Notes: generated from the letters alone by a model not told the origin. A stretch of DNA of 16,797 nt from Paraktedonobacter sp035294465 (GCA_035294465.1 DATGKW010000156.1:1-16797), one strand, 5' to 3'; shown: positions 1 to 7,472, numbered from the stretch's first letter. A program made the numbers and translations.

Positions 1-167
1 AGCCCTGGACTGTGGACGCAAGGTCTTGCATTTATGAACAAAATCAGTTATACTTATGTAAGTGTAACTCTTGGAAAACGTGCCATTTTCCAAAACGGGT
101 TTCTCAATCACCCCGGGTAATAGAGAAAGGATTCTATACCATTTTACAAACTTCTGCTCCACTGCCC

Positions 168-204
168 TTGTTCTTTCGTCTATATATGTCTAATATATAG
201 ACGA
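168..204 (+). promoter_or_regulatory. Weak promoter overlapped by a 12-bp palindrome
   Basis: TTGTTC at 168-173 and TAATAT at 191-196 are separated by 17 bases and give a weak sigma-70-like promoter. A perfect inverted repeat covers the same bases: arms 176-187 and 193-204 (TCGTCTATATAT and its complement) with a five-base centre. That position suits a repressor site. A second, shorter dyad (CTATA at 209-213, TATAG at 221-225) follows. The palindrome is seen directly; promoter activity and the repressor role are inferred. Confidence 0.4.
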
Positions 205-340
205 TTATCTATACAAGATCTATAGTTTCTTGTAGTGCGTCATTTGTTGTAATATCCTGTCCTGTGTCCCCAGTAGGAAGCGACAAGGAAATGCCTTCGC
301 TCCGTCATTCTTGTGTATTTGAACTGTCCCGGCTTTTCAA

Positions 341-347
341 AAGGAGG
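341..347 (+). promoter_or_regulatory. Ribosome binding site that fixes a TTG start
   Basis: AAGGAGG lies five bases before TTG at 353. No in-frame ATG or GTG is near it, so this near-perfect Shine-Dalgarno sequence is what decides the start of the peptidase gene. Confidence 0.85.
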
Positions 348-352
348 AACCT

Positions 353-1528
353 TTGAGAAAGTACATCCTGACAACGGCACTTTCGCTCTTGATGCTTGTT
401 ACTCTGACCTTCTTTACCTGGGGCAGCACCGCCTTCGCTGCTCACACCTCCGCCTCCTCACAAGCGTCTCATCTGACCTTCAAGCATGCCTGCACGGCGG
501 CACCCGCAGGTTACGCTGTCTGTAATGCCCTGCTCGCGGAGACAGGGGGAAAAGCTTTAGCGGTTAACCCATTCGCGAACCCGACCGGTGGAAGCGCTCC
601 TTATGGTCCTGCGAACTTCCATAGCGCGTACAATCTACCAACCACGGCCTCTGGCACGCCAACCGTAGCAATAGTCGACGCGTACAACAACCCCAATCTG
701 GCTAGCAACCTGGCAACCTATCGCTCAAATTTTGGCTTGCCTGCCTGCACAACCTCCAGCGGTTGCCTCAGAATCGTCAATCAGACTGGCGGCTCAAGCC
801 TGCCGCGCAATAACTCTGGGTGGGGCCTTGAAGAATCCCTGGACCTGGATATGGTGAGCGCGATCTGCGAGAACTGCCACATCTTGCTGGTCGAGGCCAG
901 TTCAGCCAGCAACGCGAACCTGGGCGCTGCGGTCAACGAGGCCGTGGCTCTGGGCGCAGTCGCTGTAAGCAATAGCTATGGAGAGAGCGAGTTCAGCAGC
1001 GAGAGCAGCTCTTGCAGCAGTTACTATCAGCATAATAACGTTGCAATCACTGCCAGCAGTGGCGATAGCGGCCTCGGGGTAAACTATCCCGCAGTCTGCC
1101 CTTACGTTACTGGAGTTGGAGGCACCACACTGAACTCGAATGGCACGGAAACCGACTGGAATACCAGCTCAAGCGAAGGCGCAGGCGGTGGGTGTAGCGC
1201 TTATATCGCGAAACCATCCTGGCAATCGTCGAGCGTGACGGGATGCTCAAGAAAAGCGGTGGCGGATGTCTCGGCGGATGCTGATCCCAACACGGGCGCG
1301 TATGTCTATGATACGTACGGTTATGGCGGCTGGCTTGAGGTAGGTGGCACCAGCGAGTCTTCCCCCATCATCGCTGCCGTTTTCGCCCTGGCCGGCAACG
1401 TATCCAGCACCACAAATCCGGCCTCTCTCCCCTGGAGCAACTATAGCTCTGGTCTGTTCGAGGTGAGTGGTGTGCGCTACTCGTACCAGGGTGGTCTGGG
1501 ATCGCCCGATGGAACGAGCGATTTCTAA
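353..1528 (+). CDS. Secreted S53 family (sedolisin-like) peptidase, degenerate calcium site
   Basis: This 391-residue protein begins with a typical Sec signal (RK, then a hydrophobic stretch to about residue 22, probable cleavage after AFA near 29). The catalytic domain follows with Glu160 and Asp164 in an E-x-x-L-D motif, the oxyanion Asp238 in SSGDSG, and the nucleophile Ser334 in GGTSESSP, so the S53 serine-carboxyl triad is complete. Several cysteines suggest disulphides outside the cell. Two things are odd. The long activation prodomain usual for kumamolisins is absent. The C-terminal calcium loop (normally D-[IV]-T-x-G and a later G-x-D) is shortened to FEVSGVRYSYQGG, so its ligands appear lost. 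The start is TTG with a strong ribosome binding site. The family is clear; activity is uncertain because calcium normally stabilises these enzymes. It is likely monocistronic. Confidence 0.88.
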   Translation: MRKYILTTALSLLMLVTLTFFTWGSTAFAAHTSASSQASHLTFKHACTAAPAGYAVCNALLAETGGKALAVNPFANPTGGSAPYGPANFHSAYNLPTTASGTPTVAIVDAYNNPNLASNLATYRSNFGLPACTTSSGCLRIVNQTGGSSLPRNNSGWGLEESLDLDMVSAICENCHILLVEASSASNANLGAAVNEAVALGAVAVSNSYGESEFSSESSSCSSYYQHNNVAITASSGDSGLGVNYPAVCPYVTGVGGTTLNSNGTETDWNTSSSEGAGGGCSAYIAKPSWQSSSVTGCSRKAVADVSADADPNTGAYVYDTYGYGGWLEVGGTSESSPIIAAVFALAGNVSSTTNPASLPWSNYSSGLFEVSGVRYSYQGGLGSPDGTSDF

Positions 1529-1610
1529 GCAAATTGGTCTTTGCGTAAAGCTTAGAAATCATACAGAGAAGAAGTAGAGTCAGAGCCAGCCTCCGTCTCT
1601 ACATCCAGGG

Positions 1611-1633
1611 AAGCCAGAGCTAGCCTCTGGCTT
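1611..1633 (+). terminator. Hairpin terminator after the S53 gene
   Basis: A perfect 9-bp stem (AAGCCAGAG at 1611-1619, CTCTGGCTT at 1625-1633) with a five-base loop is followed by a modest T-rich run (TCTGTTGT). It sits between two converging genes. The tail is better on the plus strand, so it probably ends the peptidase transcript and may also act weakly in reverse. A separate CATGCA/TGCATG dyad at 1654-1673 lies closer to the converging gene. Confidence 0.55.
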
Positions 1634-1677
1634 TCTGTTGTACTACTGGCGAGCATGCAGCGGAGCGTGCATGGATT

Positions 1678-2259
1678 TCAATGCTGCTCCATAGGCGGTA
1701 GTTCCTGCTCAGGATATTCCACCTGTGGCTGTTCGTATTGCTGTTTTGGATCCTGGCTGGATTGCTCCTGGAGGGTGGGGTGTAGCGGCCGAGCCAGTTC
1801 GCCCTGATATCCCTGCTGATACGGTTCATAGTCGGGCTGCCCCTGCGGCCGATAAGGCTGCTGCCGGGCTTGTGAAGCAGCCAGAAAGCCCATGCCGGCC
1901 AGGGCTGCCGTGATCGGAACAAAGAGCGAGCCTAGCATAGCGGAGATCGCCATTGGTAGCAAAATCCAGGGCCAGAAGCCGATCCAGAAGCAAAGGGCCA
2001 GGCCAAGCATCCAGACAAAGCCATGCAGCCCACCATAGATGCCTTCGCGGCTCATTGAGCTGAGCGAGCCAAACAAGGCAGCAAAAGCCAGGCCGATAAA
2101 GAGCCAAACCAGAAAACCAGCTCCACCAAAAACATGGCCGAAGAGGAAAGCAAAGAGCAGAGCTAGCATAAAAACTCCTCCGCTCAACCCACTCAGCGAA
2201 TTGCGGTAATAACGACGCTGCGTACGCTGTGTACGGCGGTCTTCGAAGGGATCATACAT
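1678..2259 (-). CDS. Four-helix membrane protein with Pro/Gln-rich cytoplasmic tail, function unknown
   Basis: The 193-residue product starts with a charged, arginine-rich segment (residues 1-20), has four hydrophobic stretches at about 28-44, 47-66, 78-95 and 97-128, and ends in a tail (130-193) rich in Gln, Pro, Tyr and Glu that is probably disordered. I do not recognise a catalytic motif or a named family. The start is well supported: AAGGAGG precedes the ATG with a gap of about eight bases. The gene lies about 156 bases downstream of the threonine aldolase gene on the same strand, so it may have its own promoter or be the last gene of that unit. The repeated PQ-Y tail resembles flexible C-termini of small bacterial membrane proteins but gives no specific function. 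Confidence 0.7.
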   Translation of the reverse strand: MYDPFEDRRTQRTQRRYYRNSLSGLSGGVFMLALLFAFLFGHVFGGAGFLVWLFIGLAFAALFGSLSSMSREGIYGGLHGFVWMLGLALCFWIGFWPWILLPMAISAMLGSLFVPITAALAGMGFLAASQARQQPYRPQGQPDYEPYQQGYQGELARPLHPTLQEQSSQDPKQQYEQPQVEYPEQELPPMEQH

Positions 2260-2415
2260 GGCATATCCTCCTTGTCGAAATGCCCGATTTTACCACATCG
2301 ATAATCCTATCGTATTTTCTCTATTCTATGCCATGATCTGCTCATGCCAGATCTGCCAGAGAGCACAATTGTTCGGCATGACGAAAGTCACAGAGATACA
2401 GCCAGTGCTTTCTCT

Positions 2416-3480
2416 CTATATGCCCATTTCGATCAAGGCACGTCGTATGCCACTCAGCGCCGTCTTCACATCCTCGGCGCTGATGCCGTAGTGAGTCACA
2501 GCGCGGATCTTCTCGTCGCTGATCGACCCAAGCAGCACCCCCTGCTCCTGGCTTTTACGCAGAAAAACGTCTGTTGCATCTTTACCCAGGATGTTGCCCG
2601 TAGAATCGCGCAGCGAGAAGATGACGATGTTGGTAACAATGCGTTCAGGAGCAATCTCAATCTGGGGATAGTCGCCCAGACCCTGGGCCAGTAGCTTGCT
2701 ATTCTCATGGTCTTCGGCCAGCCGCTCAACCATCTCCTGCAGAGCCACCACGCCTGCCGCGGCAAAAACGCCTGCCTGGCGCATGCCGCCGCCCAGCAAT
2801 TTGCGCACACGATGAACACGTTTGATAAAGGCTCGACTGCCCACGACCATTGAGCCAACTGGAGCGCTCAGCCCTTTGGAGAGACAGAACATCACCGAAT
2901 CGACGCTGCTTACCAGTTCGCGCACTGGCACTCCCAGAGCAATAGCCGCGTTAAAGACGCGCGCCCCATCCATATGTACAGTCATACCATGCGCATGCGC
3001 CAGATCCGAGAGCGCCCTGACCTGTTCAATACTCAAGACTGCGCCGCCGCAATAGTTATGCGTGTTCTCCAGGCAAAGCAGCTTCGTGGCAGCAATGTGT
3101 TCGTCGCTGTCATCGGTAATAACTGCTCGCACCTCCCGGAGATCGAACATGCCACCCTGGTCGGTCCTTACCACCATGCGAGGCGCGCCGCCAAGCGTCG
3201 AAGCACTGCCCTGCTCGTTGAGGTAAATATGCGACTGATCGCCAACAATAAAAGCTTCACCTCGTCCCACGTGGGCCATAACGGCTGCAGTATTGCCCAT
3301 GCTCCCGCTGGGAACCAGCAGAGCCGCCTCCTTGCCCATAATCCCAGCCGCCATCTCCTGCAGCCGGTTGACCGTGGGATCTTCGCCATATACGTCGTCG
3401 CCCAGTTCGGCGCGATACATGGCCTCGCGCATAGCCTGGGTCGGAAGTGTTACTGTATCGCTACGTAAATCAATAGCCAT
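2416..3480 (-). CDS. ltaE: Low-specificity L-threonine aldolase
   Basis: This PLP enzyme cleaves L-threonine (and usually L-allo-threonine) to glycine and acetaldehyde in the cytoplasm. The 354 residues match the normal family length. It opens with IDLRSDTVT-P, typical of the family, followed by GDDVYGEDP at about 27-35. His84 (QSHIYLNE) should stack on the cofactor, Asp171 in DGAR should contact the pyridine nitrogen, and Lys202 in LSKGLSAPVGS is the expected Schiff-base lysine. GGGMRQAG at 230-237 is also conserved. The ribosome binding site is weak. It begins 45 bases after the PP2C stop codon and is probably in the same operon. No functional link to PP2C is obvious. Family assignment is firm; exact stereospecificity cannot be read from sequence. 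Confidence 0.95.
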   Translation of the reverse strand: MAIDLRSDTVTLPTQAMREAMYRAELGDDVYGEDPTVNRLQEMAAGIMGKEAALLVPSGSMGNTAAVMAHVGRGEAFIVGDQSHIYLNEQGSASTLGGAPRMVVRTDQGGMFDLREVRAVITDDSDEHIAATKLLCLENTHNYCGGAVLSIEQVRALSDLAHAHGMTVHMDGARVFNAAIALGVPVRELVSSVDSVMFCLSKGLSAPVGSMVVGSRAFIKRVHRVRKLLGGGMRQAGVFAAAGVVALQEMVERLAEDHENSKLLAQGLGDYPQIEIAPERIVTNIVIFSLRDSTGNILGKDATDVFLRKSQEQGVLLGSISDEKIRAVTHYGISAEDVKTALSGIRRALIEMGI

Positions 3481-3525
3481 AGTTCTTGTTCTGCTTTCTA
3501 GAAAACGGTGGACGACAGTAGCACT

Positions 3526-4608
3526 TCAGGCCCGCTCATCCACGCGCACCACAATCGCCGTGATATTATCAGGTCCGCCAGCAGCGTTAGCCCTGGCGAT
3601 CAGTTGCCGCACGCTCTCCTCCGGCTGATAGGTCTCGACAATTTGCAGCATTTCTTCTTCGGCTACCAGGCCGGAGAGACCATCGGTGCAGAGAATCAGC
3701 GCGTCGCCTTCTTCGACTGCTTCCTCAAAAACGTCAACTTCCACATCGGGTTCAATGCCCAGCGCGCGATAGATTATATTGCGCTGCTCATGGCAGTTGG
3801 CCTGATCAGGAGTGAGCAGTCCGGCGCGCACCATATCGGCAACCAGCGAATGATCCTGCGATACCTGGCGAATCTGGCCGTCGTGGACGACATATACTCT
3901 GCTATCACCTACATTGGCAACGACGAGAGATTTCTCCTGGAGGACGGCCGCGACACAGGTCGTACCCATGCCGCTTGTAGGATCTGAGGCATCGACGCGG
4001 GAGATATTTTCGGCATAGATGAGTGCATTAGCCTCCCTGATTGCCTGCACCAACGAAAGCCCGATATCCTCTTCCTTGTTGCGATAGTAAGACTCGCGCA
4101 GTGTGCTGACTGCTAACTCACTGGCTCGTTCACCATGAGAATGGCCTCCCATACCATCGGCAACAACGAAAAGCGCACCCTTATTTCTCAATGTTTGCGG
4201 ATCTTCAGGCAAGACAGCGATTAAATTGTCTTCATTCCTGCTCCGTTTGCAACCAATATCGGTGTGCTGAGCAACCTGCAACCGCAGAGGCGTAGTCAGG
4301 AGCATCGTATCCAGGCCGTCAGGGGAGAACACGAGAGACTGTTTACCGAACAGGCGTTTCAGGCGGAAAAACAGCATCTGGCCATGCTCTTTCAAAGATG
4401 TAGTAACCAGATCACAGAGAGTGTACCCGCACAGGCGGGCCAGTCCCCAGTTGCCTTCGGTGTGCAAAGTTTCGCGGCAGGCAGCACGGAAGGTTTGAGC
4501 CATTTCATGAGCATAGGCGCGGCGAAAGCGTGCCGGATAGGCAAGGAGCAAGAGGCGATAGCAACGGTCGGCCAGGACAAGCTGGCGCGCTCCAGGAACA
4601 GCAGCCAT
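3526..4608 (-). CDS. PP2C-type protein Ser/Thr phosphatase with a PadR-associated N-terminal module
   Basis: Residues about 110-358 form a complete PP2C domain: RNEDN (124-128), the metal-binding VVADGMGGH (148-156), GTTCVAA (215-221), NVGDSRVYV (232-240), QDHSLV (251-256), LCTDGLSG (306-313) with Asp309, and GGPDNIT (344-350) with Asp347. All the metal Asp residues I would expect are present, so it should be an active Mn/Mg-dependent phosphatase opposing Ser/Thr kinases. The first ~90 residues are different: a YRLLLLAYP-RFRR-YAHEM-QTFR motif (17-41), which I recognise from the N-termini of membrane proteins and permeases encoded beside PadR regulators. No clear transmembrane helix follows here. 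The start codon overlaps the PadR stop codon (TAATG), with AAGGAGG upstream, so translation is coupled. The kinase partner is not in the window. Confidence 0.9.
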   Translation of the reverse strand: MAAVPGARQLVLADRCYRLLLLAYPARFRRAYAHEMAQTFRAACRETLHTEGNWGLARLCGYTLCDLVTTSLKEHGQMLFFRLKRLFGKQSLVFSPDGLDTMLLTTPLRLQVAQHTDIGCKRSRNEDNLIAVLPEDPQTLRNKGALFVVADGMGGHSHGERASELAVSTLRESYYRNKEEDIGLSLVQAIREANALIYAENISRVDASDPTSGMGTTCVAAVLQEKSLVVANVGDSRVYVVHDGQIRQVSQDHSLVADMVRAGLLTPDQANCHEQRNIIYRALGIEPDVEVDVFEEAVEEGDALILCTDGLSGLVAEEEMLQIVETYQPEESVRQLIARANAAGGPDNITAIVVRVDERA

Positions 4609-4979
4609 TAAAAACCTCCTTGTGAAAAGGCCAGTACATGTTTGGCCCGCGCTACTCGCAAAAGCTGGTCCAGGCGCCGAGACTCGGCCTCTGCCACACG
4701 CAAGCCAAAGCTGGTCAGGCGGTAGTAGCGGCGGCGCTCGTCGTCCATCTCAGGATCAGGGCGCTCTTCGGACACCTCGATCAAGCCACTATCGAGCATG
4801 CGCCCAAGCGAGCCGTAAAGCGTGCCAGGCCCCATACGCATACCCCCTTCGGTGCGCTGAGCTACCTCTTTCATAATACCATACCCATGTTTCTCTCCAT
4901 CAGCCAGCGCCAGCAGGATGTGAAAGACCGCTGGGGTCAGCGGCAACATGGCTTCGGGGGCCTGCTCTTTTTGTTTCAT
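4608..4979 (-). CDS. PadR-family transcriptional regulator
   Basis: The 123-residue protein has the PadR winged helix: LTPAVFHILLALADGEKHGYGIMKEV near its start, then GMRMGPGTLYGSLGRMLDSGLI and the wing DDERRRYYRLTSFG, followed by a short dimerisation helix. It is expected to be a dimeric repressor responding to an unknown signal. I chose the ATG at 4979 because AGAGGGA precedes it and the PadR homology starts right after; a longer in-frame version from 5045 would run through the likely promoter. Its stop overlaps the PP2C start, a layout typical of PadR proteins controlling the gene they are coupled to. A 12-bp palindrome upstream suggests autoregulation. Confidence 0.9.
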   Translation of the reverse strand: MKQKEQAPEAMLPLTPAVFHILLALADGEKHGYGIMKEVAQRTEGGMRMGPGTLYGSLGRMLDSGLIEVSEERPDPEMDDERRRYYRLTSFGLRVAEAESRRLDQLLRVARAKHVLAFSQGGF

Positions 4980-5010
4980 AATCCCTCTGTTTCTCTCAAT
5001 ACCTCTATCC

Positions 5011-5047
5011 AATGTAGATATAACACATTCGGATATATCCGTCACAA
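5011..5047 (-). promoter_or_regulatory. Candidate padR promoter with two dyads
   Basis: Reading the minus strand, TTGTGA (5042-5047) and TTATAT (5018-5023) are 18 bases apart and form a weak promoter. A perfect 12-bp palindrome, CGGATATATCCG (5030-5041), fills the spacer. A second dyad, AATGT (5011-5015) and ACATT (5025-5029), overlaps the -10 region and resembles the ATGT/ACAT half-sites known for PadR proteins, with a nine-base rather than eight-base gap. The dyads are directly seen; binding by this PadR is inferred. Confidence 0.45.
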
Positions 5048-5289
5048 ATAGAATAACAGATCGTGGAAAAGCCTGTCAAAGAAAAGAGCGCGTAGCAGGT
5101 CGCATATACCCGCCGTTCTCTTCCCAGCGTGCTACACTTGCACGTTCGATGGTGGAGAAAGCTGGCTTCTACGTTCCCCTGACTTTCGTCGTATCCTGCT
5201 ATAAGCAACTACCGTTCTATGATAATATAAAGACGCAAGGATTGAGAACACTTCTTCATTAAGAGTAGCCCGGACATAAAAAGGACGAG

Positions 5290-6561
5290 ATGATGATTGT
5301 ACTATGGATAATGATTATTGTAATCTTCTGCCTGCTCGTCTGCGCGAGCAGCGCCCTGATTATTCTTCGTTTTCAGTATCGCACACTTGATAAAATGTAC
5401 CAGGAACGCGAGGCTTGGCAACAGGCCCAGGAGGCCCGACAACGTACCTGGGAAGTTCGACAAAGCAAGCATCTTTTAGAAGAAGAAAAGAAATTGGCCG
5501 ATCAGCTCAAAGATATCCAGAGGGAATGGCGCGAGTGGAGTCTCCAGATCGAGCAAAGTCAGCAGGAGTGGCAAAAGCGCGCAACGGTCGAACAAGAACT
5601 TGCACGCCTGCTCCACGTAGATTCCCTGGAACTTTCTCCCAACGTGCCAGGCCAGCATCAGCAGCCGGAGCGGTGGCAACCGCCATCGCTCTATGGCGCG
5701 GACCTGCGTGGGCGTGATCTATCTCATCGCTACCTGCAGCGTGCGGATCTGCGCGATACGCAGTTGGCAGAGGCGAATCTGTACATGGCTGATCTCTCCG
5801 GCGCTAGCCTGACCGGTGCCGATCTCTCTGGCGCCAATTTGATCGGCGCTAACCTTTCTGGTGCCGATCTACGCGATGCCAACCTCTCCGGCGCTAATTT
5901 TCTGGTTGCCGACCTGCACGGGACAATCCTGCACCGAGCTATCCTCCTGAACGTGCGCAATCTCACCGCGCAGCAGTTGCAGACCGCGATTTACGACCGC
6001 ACAACCCTTATCGATATGACCATCACAGACTCTCTGCCGCCTACCTCCAGTGGCCGGAGCGCGCTGGCGCAGCAGCCCGATACGGGATCTCTACCGAAAG
6101 AAGAGGAGGTCGGCACTGCAACGTCCCAGGGCGGAGATGAAACTGCAACCAATGTGCCGGTGCCAGACAAGTCCTTGACAAACAAAGCGCCAGAAACTCC
6201 TACGGCAGAGAGCACAGGCACAGATGAGGAAGAACAAAAGAGCGAAGCGCATCAACCTGCGGTTGTTGAGACTGTGATTCTGCCAGAAGCGCCCGCTCAC
6301 ATGCTTTCAGTTGGACTTGAGGAAAGCTCAGATGAAAGCCACGAGGACGACAAGCAAGAGGCAGAGCATGCAGAAGAGAAGAAAGAACCGTCCGACAAAA
6401 TCATCCAGTTGCAGAAACGGGCGGGCAACCCCTCTTTTTTAGCAAGCTCGAAGAAACAGCACAATATAAAGAAACGCGGCAGTAACAACGGGACGAGCCG
6501 GGCCGGCCATGCCGGAAACAAATCCAGAGATCCATACAATCAAAAGGCGCGAGCGCATTGA
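5290..6561 (+). CDS. Membrane-anchored coiled-coil protein with pentapeptide repeats
   Basis: The 423-residue product has four parts. Residues 1-27 form one hydrophobic helix. Residues about 30-108 are highly charged and Gln/Glu/Arg-rich, with heptad-like spacing suggesting a long coiled coil. Residues about 134-220 are tandem A(D/N)LxG pentapeptide repeats (for example GADLSGANLIGANLSGADL), which fold into a right-handed quadrilateral beta-helix. The remainder (about 250-423) is low-complexity: acidic to about 375, then Lys/Arg/Gly/Asn-rich, and probably disordered. The single N-terminal helix most likely anchors it, with the repeats in the cytoplasm or outside; orientation is not clear. Pentapeptide proteins can be DNA mimics or scaffolds, but this one shows no gyrase-protector hallmark and its role is unknown. 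The start has AAAGGA upstream. Confidence 0.85.
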   Translation: MMIVLWIMIIVIFCLLVCASSALIILRFQYRTLDKMYQEREAWQQAQEARQRTWEVRQSKHLLEEEKKLADQLKDIQREWREWSLQIEQSQQEWQKRATVEQELARLLHVDSLELSPNVPGQHQQPERWQPPSLYGADLRGRDLSHRYLQRADLRDTQLAEANLYMADLSGASLTGADLSGANLIGANLSGADLRDANLSGANFLVADLHGTILHRAILLNVRNLTAQQLQTAIYDRTTLIDMTITDSLPPTSSGRSALAQQPDTGSLPKEEEVGTATSQGGDETATNVPVPDKSLTNKAPETPTAESTGTDEEEQKSEAHQPAVVETVILPEAPAHMLSVGLEESSDESHEDDKQEAEHAEEKKEPSDKIIQLQKRAGNPSFLASSKKQHNIKKRGSNNGTSRAGHAGNKSRDPYNQKARAH

Positions 6562-6579
6562 TTTCTCTCCGGCATGGCC
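6505..6579. repeat. 12-bp inverted repeat spanning the pentapeptide gene's stop codon
   Basis: GGCCATGCCGGA at 6505-6516 is the exact complement of the sequence at 6568-6579, with 51 bases between. The stop codon (6559-6561) lies in the loop. No T-run follows, so it is a poor terminator. It could be an mRNA end structure before fabG. Confidence 0.4.
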
Positions 6580-6625
6580 AGGAAGCAAGGCAAAGACATC
6601 AAAAACGTGAAGGAGTTTTTTTACG

Positions 6626-7390
6626 ATGGCAGAACAGTCGACATCATTAGCAGGAAAAGTCGCGCTGGTGACGGGAAGCAGCCAGGGAATTGGCAGAGCC
6701 ACTGCAGAGCGCCTGGCGCTGGCCGGGGCAGATATCATCATTAATTATCGCAGCAACGCTGGCGCAGCTAGTGAAACGCAGGCCAGCATCGAGTCTATGG
6801 GCAGACGCTGCATTGCTGTGCAGGCTGATGTCAGCCAGGAAGAGGAGGTCACGCGCCTCTTTGCCACGGCCAGTGAGCAGCTTGGCCCAGTTAGCATCCT
6901 GGTCAATAATGCTGGCACGACACGTGACAAGCTGATCCTGCAAATGTCGCTGGATGACTTTGCCTCTATTATGCAAACGAATCTGTATTCGGCCTTTCTC
7001 TGCACCCGAGCCGCGTTACGCGGGATGATGAAGGCTCGCTGGGGACGGATCATCAATGTTTCCTCGGTCGCCGGTCTGCTGGGGAACGCCGGTCAGGCTA
7101 ACTATAGCGCCTCCAAGTCTGGTCTGATTACCCTGACTCTGAGTACAGCGCGCGAAATGGCCAGCCGTAATATCACGGCTAATGCTGTGGCCCCCGGCTT
7201 TATCCCGACCGAACTAACCTCGACACTGACCGAGGCCCAGAAAAAGGCTATGCTGGACATTACTCCGTTAGGGCGTTTTGGCACTCCCGAAGAAGTAGCC
7301 GCGACTATCGCCTTCCTCTGCTCGCCCGAAGCCGGTTATATCACTGGCCAGGTCATTCGTGTTGACGGCGGCATGGCAATGCATATCTGA
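6626..7390 (+). CDS. fabG: 3-oxoacyl-[ACP] reductase (FabG-type SDR)
   Basis: This 254-residue classical short-chain dehydrogenase has TGSSQGIG at 16-23 (Rossmann glycine motif), D-V at 68-69, NNAG at 94-97, and the catalytic set Asn119, Ser147, Tyr160 and Lys164 in the spacing seen in FabG. PGFIPTELT (190-198) and the C-terminal GQVIRVDGGM are typical too. FabG reduces 3-oxoacyl-ACP with NADPH in fatty acid elongation. Many SDRs share these features, and no other fab genes are nearby, so a related acetoacetyl-CoA reductase or other carbonyl reductase remains possible. GAAGGAG lies about ten bases before the ATG. It starts 64 bases after the pentapeptide gene and is followed by a strong terminator. 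Confidence 0.85.
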   Translation: MAEQSTSLAGKVALVTGSSQGIGRATAERLALAGADIIINYRSNAGAASETQASIESMGRRCIAVQADVSQEEEVTRLFATASEQLGPVSILVNNAGTTRDKLILQMSLDDFASIMQTNLYSAFLCTRAALRGMMKARWGRIINVSSVAGLLGNAGQANYSASKSGLITLTLSTAREMASRNITANAVAPGFIPTELTSTLTEAQKKAMLDITPLGRFGTPEEVAATIAFLCSPEAGYITGQVIRVDGGMAMHI

Positions 7391-7400
7391 TTTACAGACG

Positions 7401-7472
7401 CTGCCAGGCCGACAAGGAGAATGTGTACCACATTGCTCGGTACCGCATCCCTTGTCGGCCTGGCAGTTTTTT
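7401..7472 (+). terminator. Strong rho-independent terminator with a nested hairpin
   Basis: A perfect 17-bp stem (7401-7417 paired with 7450-7466) is followed by six T residues. The 32-base loop contains a second hairpin (AATGTG at 7420-7425, CACATT at 7429-7434), so the RNA would branch. It starts about ten bases after the fabG stop codon. The remaining ~200 bases to the next gene hold nothing else I can identify. Confidence 0.85.

Larger units (their letters stand above)
1..352. other. Non-coding leader region upstream of the first S53 peptidase
   Basis: No convincing gene lies here. A short open frame at 12-200 has no ribosome binding site, no recognisable domain and a low-complexity composition, so I do not call it. 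The region is AT-rich between about 175 and 260 and holds the palindrome and promoter-like elements listed separately. If the promoter near 168-196 is used, the peptidase mRNA would have a 5' leader of roughly 150 bases. Confidence 0.6.

Noticed and set aside
12..200. Short open frame near the left edge
   Set aside because: It has no ribosome binding site and no family features, and it covers the likely promoter and palindrome of the peptidase gene.
2299..2312. CGATA/TATCG dyad upstream of the four-helix membrane protein gene
   Set aside because: Five-base arms are too short to separate from chance, and no aligned promoter was found.
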